A stretch of DNA of 64,000 nt, from positions 2,953,001-3,017,000 of the forward strand of contig CP048469.1 in NCBI GenBank assembly GCA_025559845.1, given 5' to 3'. Positions 1-7,856 of this stretch are shown piece after piece (positions within the stretch are counted from its first letter, which is position 1; each line of letters starts with the position of its first letter). This DNA is from Agrobacterium tumefaciens (lineage in GTDB: Bacteria > Pseudomonadota > Alphaproteobacteria > Rhizobiales > Rhizobiaceae). The position numbers were made by a program, and so were the translations under genes. A model generated the notes under the pieces. The model made no database searches. It saw only the letters and a list, made by a program, of their open reading frames with translations, and was not told the DNA's origin.

Positions 1-535
1 GATGGCGGACGAGATCGAGCGCCTGAAAAGCGCCGTGAAATCCCTGGCTCCGGCGGCAGCGAAGTATCGCCAGCAACTCGGTGCCACGGAACTTGAAGGG
101 GTACCATCCGGCCTGCTCCAGGAACTCGATACTCTGTCGCTCCTGGTTTACGTTCCGGAGATCATGCTTATCGCCGACAGCGCCTCGACGTCTCTTGCGC
201 GTGCAGCAGAAAGCTATGCGACAGTCTCTGCGACGTTCCGTGTGGCAAGGTTGCTGGAAGCAAGCCAGCGCATTTCGCCTGCCGACCACTACGAAAGTCT
301 GGCGCTCCTGCGCAATCAGGATCAGATTTCCTCGGCGAGACGCAAGATCGTCGTGTCTGCGCTGACGGAATACGCAAAGGAGAAGGACCCTGTACAGGCC
401 TGGTATGCTGCTGACCGCGTTCGCGTCAATCGTATCGTCTCGGAACTCGCTGCGTTGAGCGATAGCGGCGAAATCAATCTGGCACGACTGACGGTCGCAG
501 CTGGATTGCTGGCCGACATCGTTCTGGCTCGCTGA
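1..535 (+). CDS. NAD-specific glutamate dehydrogenase, C-terminal end (partial)
   Basis: This is the last 178 codons of a gene that begins outside the window; the frame is open from the first bases and ends at TGA 533-535. The sequence, including the stretch DPVQAWYAADRVRVNRIV and the helical end LTVAAGLLADIVLAR, resembles the C-terminus of the very large (about 1,500-1,600 residue) bacterial NAD-dependent glutamate dehydrogenases, which oxidise glutamate to 2-oxoglutarate and ammonium. The catalytic Rossmann region is not in the window, so the call rests on the C-terminal helical domain only. The ATG at position 2 is internal and not the true start. Confidence 0.8.
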   Translation, partial: MADEIERLKSAVKSLAPAAAKYRQQLGATELEGVPSGLLQELDTLSLLVYVPEIMLIADSASTSLARAAESYATVSATFRVARLLEASQRISPADHYESLALLRNQDQISSARRKIVVSALTEYAKEKDPVQAWYAADRVRVNRIVSELAALSDSGEINLARLTVAAGLLADIVLAR

Positions 536-589
536 GATCGACTGAGTTCCAGATCAGTGGAGCAGTAAAGCCGCTCCAATACGCAAAAC

Positions 590-617
590 GACTACCCGGG
601 CACCTGCACGGGTAGTC
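590..617. other. Perfect 9-bp stem-loop
   Basis: GACTACCCG (590-598) pairs perfectly with CGGGTAGTC (609-617). It sits between the glutamate dehydrogenase stop and the MFS start. There is no clear T-run on the plus strand, while the minus strand continues with GTTTTG. It may be a transcription terminator or a 3' end stabiliser. Confidence 0.45.
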
Positions 618-670
618 AGACAAAAGCGTCGCTTTCTCCTCCCAGACGTCCTTCTGCTACAGGATACCGA

Positions 671-2065
671 ATGACCGCTTCCTCCCCACCCGCCGAAACG
701 AAGATTGCAAAACGGGGTATCTGGGGTTGGGTCATGTTCGACTGGGCGGCACAACCGTTCTTCACGGTCGTCACCACTTTCATTTTCGGCCCCTATTTCG
801 TCTCGCGTCTGACGGAAGATCCAGTCTCGGCGCAAACGGTCTGGAGCAACATGGCGACGATGTCCTCCATCGTCATTGCCATTTTTTCCCCGATCCTCGG
901 TTCGATTGCCGATCAGTCCGGATCACGCAAGCCGTGGATCGCCTTTTTTGCCGTCATAAAGATCGTCAGCCTGTCGCTCCTGTGGTTTGCTGCGCCCGGC
1001 TCTCCGATCATCCTTCCAGTCGTCTGCATGATCTTTGCCTCGATCGCGGCGGAGTTTTCCATCGTTTTCAACGATTCCATGATGCCGAGATTGACCAATC
1101 CGCAAAATGTCGGCCGAATTTCCAACCTTGCCTGGGGGCTCGGTTATCTCGGTGGCATGGTGGTATTGATTGCTGTTGTGACGCTCCTCGCCGCCAACCC
1201 GCAAACTGGCCGTACGATTGCCGGCATAACGCCGCTTTTCGGGTTAAATCCTGTCACCGGAGAAGACGCTCGAATAACAGGGCCGATCGCCGCGCTGTGG
1301 TACCTCGTGTTTATCCTGCCGATGTTTCTCTTCACTCCCGACAGTGACAAGGGCTTGCCATTCAAATCAGCCATCCGCTCTGGACTGACGGAATTGCGGG
1401 CAACGCTGCGAGAGCTTCGTGGTCGCCCTGTCCTGCTGCGGTTTTTGATCGCCCGTATGCTCTATCAGGATGGCGTCAACGGCGTCCTCATTCTCGGTGG
1501 TGCTTTTGCAGCCGGTATGTTCGGATGGGCGACAATGGAGATCGGGCTGTTCGGCATTCTTCTGAATGTCGTTGCCATTGCGGGCTGTTTTGTTGCCGGC
1601 CGCATAGACCATCGCCTCGGCTCTCGCACGACAATCCTCATCAGCCTCGTGCTTCTGTTGATTGCGACCATCGGCATTGTATCCACGGAACGTAGCTCGA
1701 CCCTCTTTGGCTGGATGGCGCTATCGACCACTGATGATGGCGGTATATTCGCGACGGGCGCAGAGAAAGCCTATCTCGTCTACGGTGTGCTGATCGGCCT
1801 GGCTTTCGGTCCCGTGCAGGCCTCGTCACGCTCCTACCTGGCGCGCAATATCACTGTGGCGGAAGCGGGCCGTTATTTTGGGATTTACGCACTATCGGGA
1901 CGCGCTACCAGTTTCATGGCAACGCTGAGCTTTTCGGTCGCAACCGCCATGACCGGCTCAGCCCATGTCGGCATGGCAACCTTGATCGTTTTCCTGGGAG
2001 CCGGATTTCTGCTGTTACTGCGCGTTCCCGAACGCACAATACCCCAATCCGAAGACAAGAAGTGA
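671..2065 (+). CDS. MFS transporter, Atg22-like (UMF1) family
   Basis: A 464-residue polytopic membrane protein. The N-terminal signature GWVMFDWAAQPFFTVVTTF is typical of the Atg22-like branch of the major facilitator superfamily, followed by about 12 hydrophobic segments and the cytoplasmic loop motif GSIADQSGSRKPW (MFS motif A-like) near residues 77-89. In yeast, Atg22 exports amino acids from the vacuole; the substrate of bacterial members is generally unknown, so none is assigned. The ATG at 671 follows an AGGA ribosome site. The gene is convergent with phaR and separated from it by a short hairpin. It is probably monocistronic. Confidence 0.8.
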   Translation: MTASSPPAETKIAKRGIWGWVMFDWAAQPFFTVVTTFIFGPYFVSRLTEDPVSAQTVWSNMATMSSIVIAIFSPILGSIADQSGSRKPWIAFFAVIKIVSLSLLWFAAPGSPIILPVVCMIFASIAAEFSIVFNDSMMPRLTNPQNVGRISNLAWGLGYLGGMVVLIAVVTLLAANPQTGRTIAGITPLFGLNPVTGEDARITGPIAALWYLVFILPMFLFTPDSDKGLPFKSAIRSGLTELRATLRELRGRPVLLRFLIARMLYQDGVNGVLILGGAFAAGMFGWATMEIGLFGILLNVVAIAGCFVAGRIDHRLGSRTTILISLVLLLIATIGIVSTERSSTLFGWMALSTTDDGGIFATGAEKAYLVYGVLIGLAFGPVQASSRSYLARNITVAEAGRYFGIYALSGRATSFMATLSFSVATAMTGSAHVGMATLIVFLGAGFLLLLRVPERTIPQSEDKK

Positions 2066-2071
2066 CAGGCG

Positions 2072-2089
2072 GACCGGCCAAGGCCGGTC
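2072..2089. terminator. Hairpin between convergent MFS gene and phaR
   Basis: GACCGGCC (2072-2079) and GGCCGGTC (2082-2089) form a perfect 8-bp inverted repeat with a two-base loop in the 35-bp gap between two convergent genes. The downstream T-run (GGTTTT) is weak. It is a plausible shared terminator. Confidence 0.45.
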
Positions 2090-2100
2090 GCAGCAGGTTT

Positions 2101-2676
2101 TCAAAGCTGGTCGAGTTTTTGCTGCAATGCGCGCAGTTGCTCTTTCAGCTCGTCAATTTCAGAAGCATTCGGCTTACGCGTCTCCTTCGGAGCCTGCGGC
2201 ATCGAAAAAGGCGCGAACCCCTGCATGGCCTGACGGAAAAGTTCCGTATTGCGGCGGATCTGCTCTTCCATCATCTGAAGCGGTGCCTGGAAATTCCGGG
2301 CAAGCGAACCGTCGCCGAAGGCCTTGGCCATATGCTCCTGCATCTGGCTCTGCTGATCGGAAAAGGTTTTCATCGAGTGCTCGAGAAACGTCGGCACGAC
2401 CATCTGCATCTGATCGCCATAATAGGAAATCAGCTGCCTGAGAAAAGCCGTCGGCAGAAGCGTGTTGCCGGTCTTGGCTTCCTGCTCGACGATGATCTGC
2501 GTCAGTACTGCATGGGTAATGTCTTCGGATGTCTTTGCGTCCTGAACCTTGAAGTCCTCACCGCGCTTGACCATCTGCGCCAGGTCATCAAGCGTCACAT
2601 AGGTGCTCGTGCCCGTATTGTAGAGCCGCCGATTGGCGTATTTTTTGATAATCGTTTCGCCGTCGTGCTTTGCCAT
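2101..2676 (-). CDS. phaR: Polyhydroxyalkanoate synthesis regulator PhaR
   Basis: 191 residues. The N-terminal about 65 residues match the PHB/PHA accumulation regulator DNA-binding domain (IIKKYANRRLYNTGTSTYV), followed by the PHB-associated domain (LISYYGDQMQMVVPTFLEHSM) and a glutamine-rich, probably coiled-coil tail. PhaR binds both PHB granules and DNA: when polymer is scarce it represses phasin and its own gene, and it is released when granules form. The start at 2676 has an extended purine ribosome site (GAGGAGGCGAGG). It diverges from phaA-phaB, which make the PHB precursor, so a role in carbon storage control is well supported by context. Confidence 0.92.
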   Translation of the reverse strand: MAKHDGETIIKKYANRRLYNTGTSTYVTLDDLAQMVKRGEDFKVQDAKTSEDITHAVLTQIIVEQEAKTGNTLLPTAFLRQLISYYGDQMQMVVPTFLEHSMKTFSDQQSQMQEHMAKAFGDGSLARNFQAPLQMMEEQIRRNTELFRQAMQGFAPFSMPQAPKETRKPNASEIDELKEQLRALQQKLDQL

Positions 2677-2777
2677 CCTCGCCTCCTCGCGATGCTGGTA
2701 TTTTTTTGTTTTTTGGTGTTATTGCTCTTCCCGTTGTGAAGTGTAAGCGCAAAACCAGCCCTGTGACAAATGTTTTG

Positions 2778-2809
2778 TGCAATGCAACAGTTTGTTTTTT
2801 GCGCAGCAA
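2778..2809. promoter_or_regulatory. TGC/GCA-rich dyads, candidate PhaR operator
   Basis: The 244-bp divergent region between phaR and phaA contains two small TGC/GCA inverted elements, TGCAATGCA (2778-2786) and TTGCGCAGCAA (2799-2809), in an AT-rich stretch. PhaR proteins of Paracoccus and Rhodobacter are known to recognise TGC-rich inverted sites, so this is a candidate autoregulatory operator. The assignment rests on resemblance only. Confidence 0.25.
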
Positions 2810-2920
2810 TTTTTGGCAAGATATCGCATTGCTTTCGCAACATCTTTCAAAGCGCCCGACACCGTTTGACTTGGATGAAAACCTTTGCCAGTCTCCCGCC
2901 CGAAAGTGAGGAGGAACCTT

Positions 2921-4102
2921 ATGACTTTGCCTTCAATCGTGATCGCCAGTGCGGCCCGCACTGCCGTTGGTTCGTTCAATGGAAGCTTTGCCAACATCCC
3001 GGCCCATGAACTTGGTGCTACGGTCATTCGCGCCGTTCTGGAGCGTGCGGGTGTCGAGGCAGGTGAAGTCGATGAGGTGCTTCTGGGGCAGGTTCTGACG
3101 GCTGGCGAGGGGCAGAACCCGGCACGACAGGCAGCCATGAAGGCTGGCATTCCGCAGGAAGCGACGTCTTTTGGTATCAACCAACTCTGTGGATCAGGTC
3201 TGCGCGCTGTAGCGCTTGGCATGCAGCAGATTGCAACGGGTGACGCGGCAATCATTGTCGCCGGTGGTCAGGAGTCCATGTCCATGGCGCCCCACTGCGC
3301 GCACTTGCGTGGCGGTGTAAAAATGGGCGACTTCAAAATGATCGACACGATGTTGAAAGATGGCCTCACTGACGCGTTCTACGGTTATCACATGGGCATC
3401 ACAGCCGAGAACATTGCCCGGCAATGGCAGCTCAGCCGTGACGATCAGGATCAGTTTGCCGTCGCCTCCCAGAACAAGGCGGAAGCGGCGCAAAGCGCAG
3501 GACGATTCCAGGACGAAATCGTGCCTTTCACAGTAAAGGGCCGAAAAGCCGACATCATTGTTGATACCGATGAGCACATTCGCGCCGGTTCCTCAATGGA
3601 AACGATGGCGAAACTCCGCCCCGCCTTCGACAAGGAAGGCACCGTTACGGCCGGTAACGCTTCCGGCCTGAACGACGGCGCCGCTGCAACCTTGCTGATG
3701 ACCGAACAGGAAGCTTCCCGACGCGGTATTACGCCATTGGCGCGCATTGTCTCCTGGGCAACAGCGGGTGTCGATCCGCAAATTATGGGAACAGGTCCCA
3801 TTCCTGCCTCTCGCAAGGCGCTTGCCAAGGCGGGCTGGTCAATCGGCGATATTGGACTGGTGGAAGCAAACGAGGCCTTTGCGGCACAGTCCTGTGCCGT
3901 GGTTCGCGATCTTGGTCTTGATCCGTCAATCGTCAATGTCAACGGAGGCGCCATCGCGATCGGCCATCCCATTGGTGCGTCCGGCGCGCGCGTCCTTAAT
4001 ACGCTTCTGTTCGAAATGCGCCGCCGCAATGTCTCCAAGGGTCTTGCGACGCTGTGCATCGGTGGCGGCATGGGCGTGGCGATGTGTGTGGAGGCCCTCT
4101 GA
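2921..4102 (+). CDS. phaA: Acetyl-CoA acetyltransferase (beta-ketothiolase) PhaA
   Basis: 393-residue thiolase that condenses two acetyl-CoA into acetoacetyl-CoA, the first step of PHB synthesis. Conserved parts are visible: nucleophilic Cys near residue 90 ([10 protein letters not shown]), [11 protein letters not shown] near 245, the His motif [14 protein letters not shown] and the second active-site Cys in CIGGGMG near the C-terminus. An in-frame ATG exists at 2885, but ATG 2921 directly follows GAGGAGGAAC, an excellent ribosome site, and gives the usual family length. phaB follows after 101 bp, which includes a small hairpin around the stop codon. It probably shares a transcript with phaB. 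Confidence 0.95.
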   Translation: MTLPSIVIASAARTAVGSFNGSFANIPAHELGATVIRAVLERAGVEAGEVDEVLLGQVLTAGEGQNPARQAAMKAGIPQEATSFGINQLCGSGLRAVALGMQQIATGDAAIIVAGGQESMSMAPHCAHLRGGVKMGDFKMIDTMLKDGLTDAFYGYHMGITAENIARQWQLSRDDQDQFAVASQNKAEAAQSAGRFQDEIVPFTVKGRKADIIVDTDEHIRAGSSMETMAKLRPAFDKEGTVTAGNASGLNDGAAATLLMTEQEASRRGITPLARIVSWATAGVDPQIMGTGPIPASRKALAKAGWSIGDIGLVEANEAFAAQSCAVVRDLGLDPSIVNVNGGAIAIGHPIGASGARVLNTLLFEMRRRNVSKGLATLCIGGGMGVAMCVEAL

Positions 4103-4203
4103 AAACCATTTTGGTTTCAGAAGCAATGCTGTAGAAGCAGCCTCCCATTGGCCGCATTTATGTGGCCGTTGAACACCATCTTTTACAGGTCATGGAGGCC
4201 AGC

Positions 4204-4929
4204 ATGAGCCGGGTTGCGTTGATTTCAGGCGGAACGAGCGGAATCGGGGCAGCAATTGCGCGTGCATTACAGGCCGCCGGCTACAAGGTGGCTGTCAACT
4301 ACGCCTTCACGACCGATCGTGCAGCGGCGTTCCAGAAGGAAACCGGCATACCGGCGTTTCAGTGGGACGTACGCGACTACGACGCCTGCCTTGCGGGCAT
4401 CGCCCAAGTCGAGGCAACATTCGGCCCAATCGAGGTTCTTGTGAACAATGCCGGCATCACCCGCGACGCGATGTTTCACAAGATGTCACCCCAGCAATGG
4501 CGTGAGGTTATCGATACAAACCTCACCGGTGTGTTCAACATGACCCATCCCGTCTGGCCGGGCATGCGGGAGCGGGGGTTTGGACGTATCGTCAACATAT
4601 CCTCGATCAACGGTCAGAAGGGGCAGGCGGGGCAGGCGAACTACTCCGCCTCCAAGGCCGGAGATATCGGCTTTACCAAAGCCCTCGCCCAGGAAGGCGC
4701 GAGCCGCAATATCACGGTCAACGCGATATGCCCCGGATATATCGGCACGGAGATGGTCAGAGCCATTCCCGAACAAGTCCTGTCAGAGCGCATCATACCG
4801 CAGATCCCGGTGGGACGGCTTGGCGAACCCGAAGAGATCGCCCGTTGTGTTCTATTCCTTGTCTCCGACCAGGCGGGATTTATCACCGGCTCCACCCTTA
4901 CGGCCAACGGCGGACAATATTTCGCCTGA
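4204..4929 (+). CDS. phaB: Acetoacetyl-CoA reductase PhaB
   Basis: 241-residue short-chain dehydrogenase that reduces acetoacetyl-CoA to (R)-3-hydroxybutyryl-CoA, usually with NADPH, for PHB synthesis. Visible motifs are the glycine-rich nucleotide site SGGTSGIGAAIA at the N-terminus, NNAG near residue 83, the catalytic Ser (NISSIN) and the YxxxK pair in YSASKAG, and the terminal substrate-loop region typical of PhaB. The start at 4204 follows GGAGG and gives the standard 241-residue length; an in-frame upstream start at 4162 lacks such a site. Its pairing with phaA and phaR supports the call over a generic fatty-acid ketoreductase (FabG). Confidence 0.93.
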   Translation: MSRVALISGGTSGIGAAIARALQAAGYKVAVNYAFTTDRAAAFQKETGIPAFQWDVRDYDACLAGIAQVEATFGPIEVLVNNAGITRDAMFHKMSPQQWREVIDTNLTGVFNMTHPVWPGMRERGFGRIVNISSINGQKGQAGQANYSASKAGDIGFTKALAQEGASRNITVNAICPGYIGTEMVRAIPEQVLSERIIPQIPVGRLGEPEEIARCVLFLVSDQAGFITGSTLTANGGQYFA

Positions 4930-5085
4930 CAAGCATTGGCGGACCTCCGGCCAACAGGACCCCGACCTAAGTAAACTTTTCGTGATAATGCCTCGTCGGC
5001 GGAGGTGTCGCACAAAAACTTGAGTCAGAAAAACGCCTATGGAAATAAATGCTAACCAGATGAAAAGGCGACTCTTTTTGTATAG

Positions 5086-5102
5086 TTTAGAAAGACTCTA
5101 AA
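5086..5102. promoter_or_regulatory. Irr-type iron control element (ICE box) upstream of bfd-bfr
   Basis: TTTAGAAAGACTCTAAA is a nearly perfect dyad (TTTAGA/TCTAAA arms), one base away from the TTTAGAA-N3-TTCTAAA box bound by Irr in Rhizobiales. It lies 100-116 bp upstream of bfd in an otherwise featureless 272-bp gap after phaB. Irr is the heme-responsive iron regulator of this group, and iron-storage genes are expected members of its regulon. Confidence 0.75.
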
Positions 5103-5133
5103 TTATGCGAGTGACTCAGAAACCATGTTTTTC

Positions 5134-5163
5134 TTGACACTGACTATCCTGTTTTGGTTTAAG
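5134..5163 (+). promoter_or_regulatory. Possible bfd promoter
   Basis: TTGACA at 5134-5139 is followed 18 bp later by TTTAAG at 5158-5163. The -35 element is perfect and the -10 is weak. It lies about 30 bp downstream of the Irr-like box and 38 bp before the bfd start. Confidence 0.4.
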
Positions 5164-5201
5164 AGCGAAAACAACGTGTTGCGTCATACAGGCAGTTAGT
5201 C

Positions 5202-5513
5202 ATGCTGGTTTGCAGCTGCAATTACATTACCGACAACGACATCCGCGACGTCATCAATGAGTTGCTGGACGAGGACTGTTGGCAGCTTATTGTCCCGGCA
5301 AAAGTCTATCATGCCATGGCAAAACGTGGCCGCTGTTGCGGCTGTTTTCCGACTGTAGTCGACCTCATCATCAAAACGACCGAGGACTATCACGCCCGTC
5401 GCCACTCGACGGAAGCCGAGGTTTTTGATTTTATGTCCCGCCTGAAGCGATTCCACGAAGAGAACAGGAGAGCGGACATTGAAAGGCGACAAAAAAGTCA
5501 TCGAGCAGCTTAA
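5202..5513 (+). CDS. bfd: Bacterioferritin-associated ferredoxin
   Basis: 103 residues, with an N-terminal [2Fe-2S] BFD-type domain. Four ligand cysteines are visible: CSC at residues 4-6 (MLVCSCNY) and CCGC about 40 residues later (RCCGCFP). In the studied systems, Bfd docks on bacterioferritin and delivers electrons through its heme so that stored ferric iron can be reduced and released. The protein has a charged C-terminal extension ([22 protein letters not shown] region) beyond the roughly 65-residue E. coli form. The last 35 bases overlap the start of bfr, which makes translational coupling likely. Confidence 0.9.
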   Translation: MLVCSCNYITDNDIRDVINELLDEDCWQLIVPAKVYHAMAKRGRCCGCFPTVVDLIIKTTEDYHARRHSTEAEVFDFMSRLKRFHEENRRADIERRQKSHRAA

Positions 5514-5970
5514 CGAGGCGCTGTTCCTCGAACTCGGTGCAGTCAACCAGTATTGGCTCCATTATCGTCTGCTGAATGATTGGGGCTTCACAAAGCTTGC
5601 CAAGAAGGAACGTGCTGAGTCCATCGAAGAGATGCAGCACGCCGACAAGATAATCGACCGCATCATCTTCCTTGAAGGTCACCCGAACCTTCAGACCGTC
5701 GCTCCCCTGCGTATCGGCCAGAACGTCAAGGAAGTGCTGGAAGCTGATCTCGCGGGCGAATACGACGCACGTACCGCCTACAAGAAGTCGCGTGACATCT
5801 GTCATGACGCCGGCGACTACGTGTCGATGAAGCTGTTCGAAACGCTGCTCATCGACGAGGAAGGTCACATCGACTTCCTGGAGACGCAGCTCGACCTTCT
5901 CAACAAAATCGGTGAAAACAAATACGGCCAGCTCAACGCTGACTCCGCAGACGCCGTCGAATCCGAATAA
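5479..5970 (+). CDS. bfr: Bacterioferritin
   Basis: 163-residue iron-storage protein that forms a 24-mer shell. The ferroxidase ligands are all present: Glu18, Glu51, His54, Glu94, Glu127 and His130, as is the heme ligand Met52. The start is TTG at 5479, chosen because the N-terminus [12 protein letters not shown] matches the family and because AGGAG sits eight bases upstream; no in-frame ATG would preserve Glu18. The gene therefore begins inside bfd, overlapping it by 35 bases, so iron loading (Bfr) and release (Bfd) are made from one transcript, probably under Irr. Confidence 0.95.
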   Translation: MKGDKKVIEQLNEALFLELGAVNQYWLHYRLLNDWGFTKLAKKERAESIEEMQHADKIIDRIIFLEGHPNLQTVAPLRIGQNVKEVLEADLAGEYDARTAYKKSRDICHDAGDYVSMKLFETLLIDEEGHIDFLETQLDLLNKIGENKYGQLNADSADAVESE

Positions 5971-5989
5971 TCGAACCGTCATGAACATG

Positions 5990-6017
5990 AAAAAGGCGGC
6001 ACCGGTGCCGCCTTTTT
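5990..6017. terminator. Bidirectional terminator between bfr and rppH
   Basis: An 18-bp perfect palindrome, GGCGGCACCGGTGCCGCC (5995-6012), is flanked by A5 on the left and T5 on the right. It lies between two convergent genes and can stop transcription from both sides. Confidence 0.9.
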
Positions 6018-6023
6018 GCGTTT

Positions 6024-6536
6024 TTACTGACCAGCCAGATGCCGAAACTCGGCGACCACCTGCTCATAAACGCCCCGTTTGAAGGGCACGATCAATTCAG
6101 GCAGGCTTCCCATTGGCTTCCAGTCCCACGCATCGAATTCCGCCTCATGGCCTGTCGGCGGCGGATCAATCTGGATTTCGCTCTCGTCACCGTCAAAGCG
6201 GAACGCAAACCAGCGCTGTGCCTGCCCACGATATTTGCCGCGAAGACCGATACCGATCAATTCCGGCGGCAAGTCGTAGTGAATCCAGTCACGCGCTTCC
6301 GCAAGCAGCGTAACGGTCTTCATGCCCGTCTCTTCATAAAGTTCACGAACGGCAGCTTTCAGCGGCTGCTCGCCGTCGTCGATGCCACCTTGCGGCATCT
6401 GCCATAGATGCGGAGAACCGTCATATTCGGAGTTACCCTCCTTGATACGCCGTCCAGCCCAGACAAGGCCTTTGCTGTTGAGCACCATGATTCCGGCGCA
6501 AGGGCGATAAGGCAAATCTTCTGCTTTGATAGTCAT
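6024..6536 (-). CDS. rppH: RNA pyrophosphohydrolase RppH (Nudix)
   Basis: 170-residue Nudix hydrolase. The Nudix box GX5EX7REXXEEXG is clear in [22 protein letters not shown] (residues about 50-70), and the N-terminal [11 protein letters not shown] and the WQMPQGG segment are diagnostic of the RppH branch. RppH removes pyrophosphate from the 5' triphosphate of mRNA and so triggers RNase E-dependent decay; in alphaproteobacteria it was earlier called invasion-associated NudH/IalA. ATG 6536 is preferred over the TTG immediately upstream. It lies 59 bp downstream of the deacetylase-like gene, probably on the same transcript. Confidence 0.92.
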   Translation of the reverse strand: MTIKAEDLPYRPCAGIMVLNSKGLVWAGRRIKEGNSEYDGSPHLWQMPQGGIDDGEQPLKAAVRELYEETGMKTVTLLAEARDWIHYDLPPELIGIGLRGKYRGQAQRWFAFRFDGDESEIQIDPPPTGHEAEFDAWDWKPMGSLPELIVPFKRGVYEQVVAEFRHLAGQ

Positions 6537-6595
6537 CAAAAACCCGCTGGCTTTGCGCGCCCGTTAAGGCGCAGGGAGAAAAACCGACCGAAGGT

Positions 6596-7804
6596 TTACT
6601 GTCCTGCCTGTCCCGAGACAAGCGCAGAAACGCCAACGATCTCAATGCCTCGCGCCGACGCCTCCGGTGACCACTTCGCGATGGCAGCGATGCTTTCGTC
6701 AAATGCCGACGCCACTCCGATCGCAGAACCGTTGCGGCGCGCTATCCGTTCCAGTTCGTCGAGCTTGCGCAGGATCGCACCTTCGTTGACCTCATTGTCG
6801 AGTTGAACGTCAGCGAAGCCATGAGGTGCGGATATCGCCTTGCCGATGTTGCCACTTAAAGACTGAGCGGATGAACCATCATCGAGAAACAGCAGTCCGC
6901 GCTTGCCGATATCTCGCATCACGGGCTCCAACGCCTTTTGATCGGCGAGAAAGCGTCCCCCGAGATAGTTCATCACACCGGTGTAATTGGTGATTTTCGC
7001 CATGGAACGATGCAGACGATCAATGTTGACCTTGGCCGGGTCACTCGCCAGCAAGGTATCGGGCCCAGGATTGGTTCCCGGATAACCAAAGGGTTCAAGC
7101 GGAACCTGCAGCAAAATCTCATGACCTTCGCGACGCGCTTCCTGCATCCAGCGTTGCAGGCTGTTACCGCTTGCCGCGAAGCCCAGCGTCACCTCTGCAG
7201 GAAGATCACGAATGGCCTTCTGGGAGCCAGTCTGGCTCAAACCCAGGCCACCAACAACGATGGCAACACGCGTCCCGCGCGCGCCTGACCACGGCCTGGC
7301 ATATTGTTCCACCGAACGCAGGCCATCCGCTGCGACGATCGGCAAGCGACCGAATGCAGTGTCTTCCAGCAAGGCGTCATTGGGCCTGGTGGCCATACGA
7401 GGGTCCTGGCCATAGGTCTGACCACTCATCAAAACCGGCCCATCATTATCCCGCGTCCGAGGGGAATAGACGGATACGACGTTACCATCGGCCATCGTCG
7501 AGCGATTGATGTTTGCGCCGGAGCGCCCGCTTTCCGGCTGCAGACCTGTGGTCTCAGCATTTCCTGCTATATCGGCCGGCTGTTCCTGATCCTTCTCAGA
7601 AGGCGTCGCAGCAGCTTGCGTATTCGCGGTCGTTCGCTGGAGGTTATCCGGATATAGCGCCGTATAGATCGACAAGCCGCCAATCGTCAGCACAGCGACA
7701 CCGGCAAGGCCCATAATTGCCGAAAAGCGCCGGTTGAAACCGGCGCTTTTTTTATTGCGGCCCATGAGCGGTTTTCGCAGGTCCGAAGGCAATGAAGGGT
7801 CCAC
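6596..7804 (-). CDS. Divergent polysaccharide deacetylase family protein (YibQ-like)
   Basis: 402 residues. A short N-terminal segment (DLRKPLMG) precedes one membrane helix (about residues 29-48), a Pro/Ser/Gln-rich linker and a C-terminal divergent polysaccharide deacetylase domain starting near residue 170 (RVAIVVGGLGLSQTGS). The segments EILLQVPLEP, GVMNYLGGRF and LLFLDDGSSA are conserved in the family. These envelope proteins are often encoded beside EnvC and CtpA, as here, which suggests a cell-wall role; enzymatic activity is unproven. The start is uncertain: GTG 7804 (used here) or ATG 7765. A terminator-like hairpin lies inside the first 30 codons, which is odd. Confidence 0.8.
   Translation of the reverse strand: MDPSLPSDLRKPLMGRNKKSAGFNRRFSAIMGLAGVAVLTIGGLSIYTALYPDNLQRTTANTQAAATPSEKDQEQPADIAGNAETTGLQPESGRSGANINRSTMADGNVVSVYSPRTRDNDGPVLMSGQTYGQDPRMATRPNDALLEDTAFGRLPIVAADGLRSVEQYARPWSGARGTRVAIVVGGLGLSQTGSQKAIRDLPAEVTLGFAASGNSLQRWMQEARREGHEILLQVPLEPFGYPGTNPGPDTLLASDPAKVNIDRLHRSMAKITNYTGVMNYLGGRFLADQKALEPVMRDIGKRGLLFLDDGSSAQSLSGNIGKAISAPHGFADVQLDNEVNEGAILRKLDELERIARRNGSAIGVASAFDESIAAIAKWSPEASARGIEIVGVSALVSGQAGQ
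7723..7753. terminator. Terminator-like hairpin inside the 5' coding region
   Basis: AAAAGCGCCGGTT (7723-7735) pairs perfectly with AACCGGCGCTTTT (7738-7750), a 13-bp stem with a two-base loop, and continues as seven T on the plus strand (7747-7753). On the minus strand the stem is followed by TTTT. It lies within codons about 18-28 of the polysaccharide deacetylase-like gene. In form it is a complete intrinsic terminator, but the function is unproven. Confidence 0.6.
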
Positions 7805-7829
7805 TCGACTGATGCGGCAAAAGGGAAAA

Positions 7830-7850
7830 AAGCGCCGTCAAACGGCGCTT
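7830..7850 (-). terminator. Terminator downstream of ctpA
   Basis: AAGCGCCGT (7830-7838) pairs with ACGGCGCTT (7842-7850). Reading leftward from ctpA, the stem is followed by a T-run (A5-6 on the plus strand at 7825-7831). It lies in the 52-bp gap between ctpA and the deacetylase-like gene, so the latter may need read-through or its own promoter. Confidence 0.8.
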
Positions 7851-7856
7851 TTCGTC

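Noticed and set aside
5021..5120. TGAGTCA (5021-5027) and TGACTCA (5112-5118) elements around the Irr box
   Set aside because: Short 7-base near-palindromes in an AT-rich gap; the spacing to each other and to the promoter suggests no known regulator, so not listed as a site.
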